5,272 bases of DNA from an uncultured Clostridia bacterium. Its GTDB lineage: Bacteria; Bacillota_A; Clostridia; Christensenellales; Aristaeellaceae. The stretch's first letter is position 1. Each line of letters begins with the position of its first letter. Under the pieces are notes generated by a model, which saw nothing but the letters and a program-made list of their open reading frames with translations, ran no database searches and was not told the origin of the DNA. Where the stretch lies: the NCBI GenBank assembly GCA_945871545.1, contig CAMBWJ010000157.1:1-5272 (forward strand), given 5' to 3'. Below are positions 5,212 through 5,272 of this stretch, piece by piece. A program made the translations under genes and the position numbers.

Positions 5212-5272
5212 GCTGGCGTAGCTCAATTGGCAGAGCAGCTGATTTGTAATCAGCAGGTTGCGGGTTCAAGTC
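5212..5272 (+). tRNA. tRNA-Thr (anticodon UGU), 3' end cut by the window
   Basis: The first 61 bases of a canonical tRNA are present. The acceptor 5' strand is GCTGGCG (5212-5218), then T8 and A9, a D arm GCTC/GAGC with loop AATTGGCA, and an anticodon stem GCTGA/TCAGC (5238-5242 with 5250-5254) enclosing TTTGTAA with anticodon TGT at 5245-5247. Then come the variable loop AGGTT, T-stem GCGGG and T-loop TTCAAGT, with the window ending at the first base of the closing T-stem strand. UGU reads threonine ACA/ACG codons. It is probably the first gene of a tRNA cluster, given the strong upstream promoter. Confidence 0.95.

Noticed and set aside
5075..5269. 64-codon minus-strand open frame at the right edge
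   Set aside because: It is antisense to the tRNA and its promoter; its first residues are the typical spurious translation of a tRNA complement.
1..5272. CRISPR array, insertion sequence or attachment site
   Set aside because: No regularly spaced repeats, transposase motifs or terminal inverted repeats were seen, and the tRNA 3' end where integration usually occurs lies outside the window.

Overview
The window is GC-rich bacterial DNA, densely coding, with strong G/C preference at third codon positions. Its signals are Firmicute-like: purine-rich GGAGG-type ribosome binding sites, an A-tract-preceded TTGACA/TATAAT promoter, a TTG start codon, and a DUF4342 protein of the kind found in Clostridia. 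The best guess is a high-GC member of the Clostridia. This is inference; no species marker is present.

Layout: positions 1-2521 hold a minus-strand operon read from right to left: a DUF4342 membrane protein with a UBA-like N-terminus (1961-2521), an OmpR/PhoB-type response regulator (1210-1890) and its sensor histidine kinase (1196 down to the window edge, cut before its end). A 273-base divergent intergenic region (2522-2794) follows. It contains nested direct repeats, one pair with the 11-bp period of OmpR/PhoB-family operators, and a TATAAT box facing right. On the plus strand come an unusual fusion of two ACT-like domains with a metallo-beta-lactamase-fold domain (2795-4228), then a ZIP-family metal transporter (4334-5059). 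The right edge has a strong tRNA promoter with an A-rich UP-like element, a roughly 70-base leader able to form several small hairpins, and the first 61 bases of tRNA-Thr(UGU), cut by the window end.

How the genes may work together: the left operon looks like a complete envelope-signalling unit in which the kinase phosphorylates the regulator. The DUF4342 protein is a plausible membrane partner, and the 11-bp repeat upstream suggests autoregulation. The ACT-MBL protein and the ZIP transporter are co-directional and may share a transcript. The former has the ligands of a metal-dependent hydrolase and the latter moves divalent metals, but no functional link is proven. The main points for a second look are the repeat array at 2604-2643, the ACT-ACT-MBL architecture, the apparent loss of the second metal site in the ZIP protein, and three hairpins without U-tracts at or next to gene ends.
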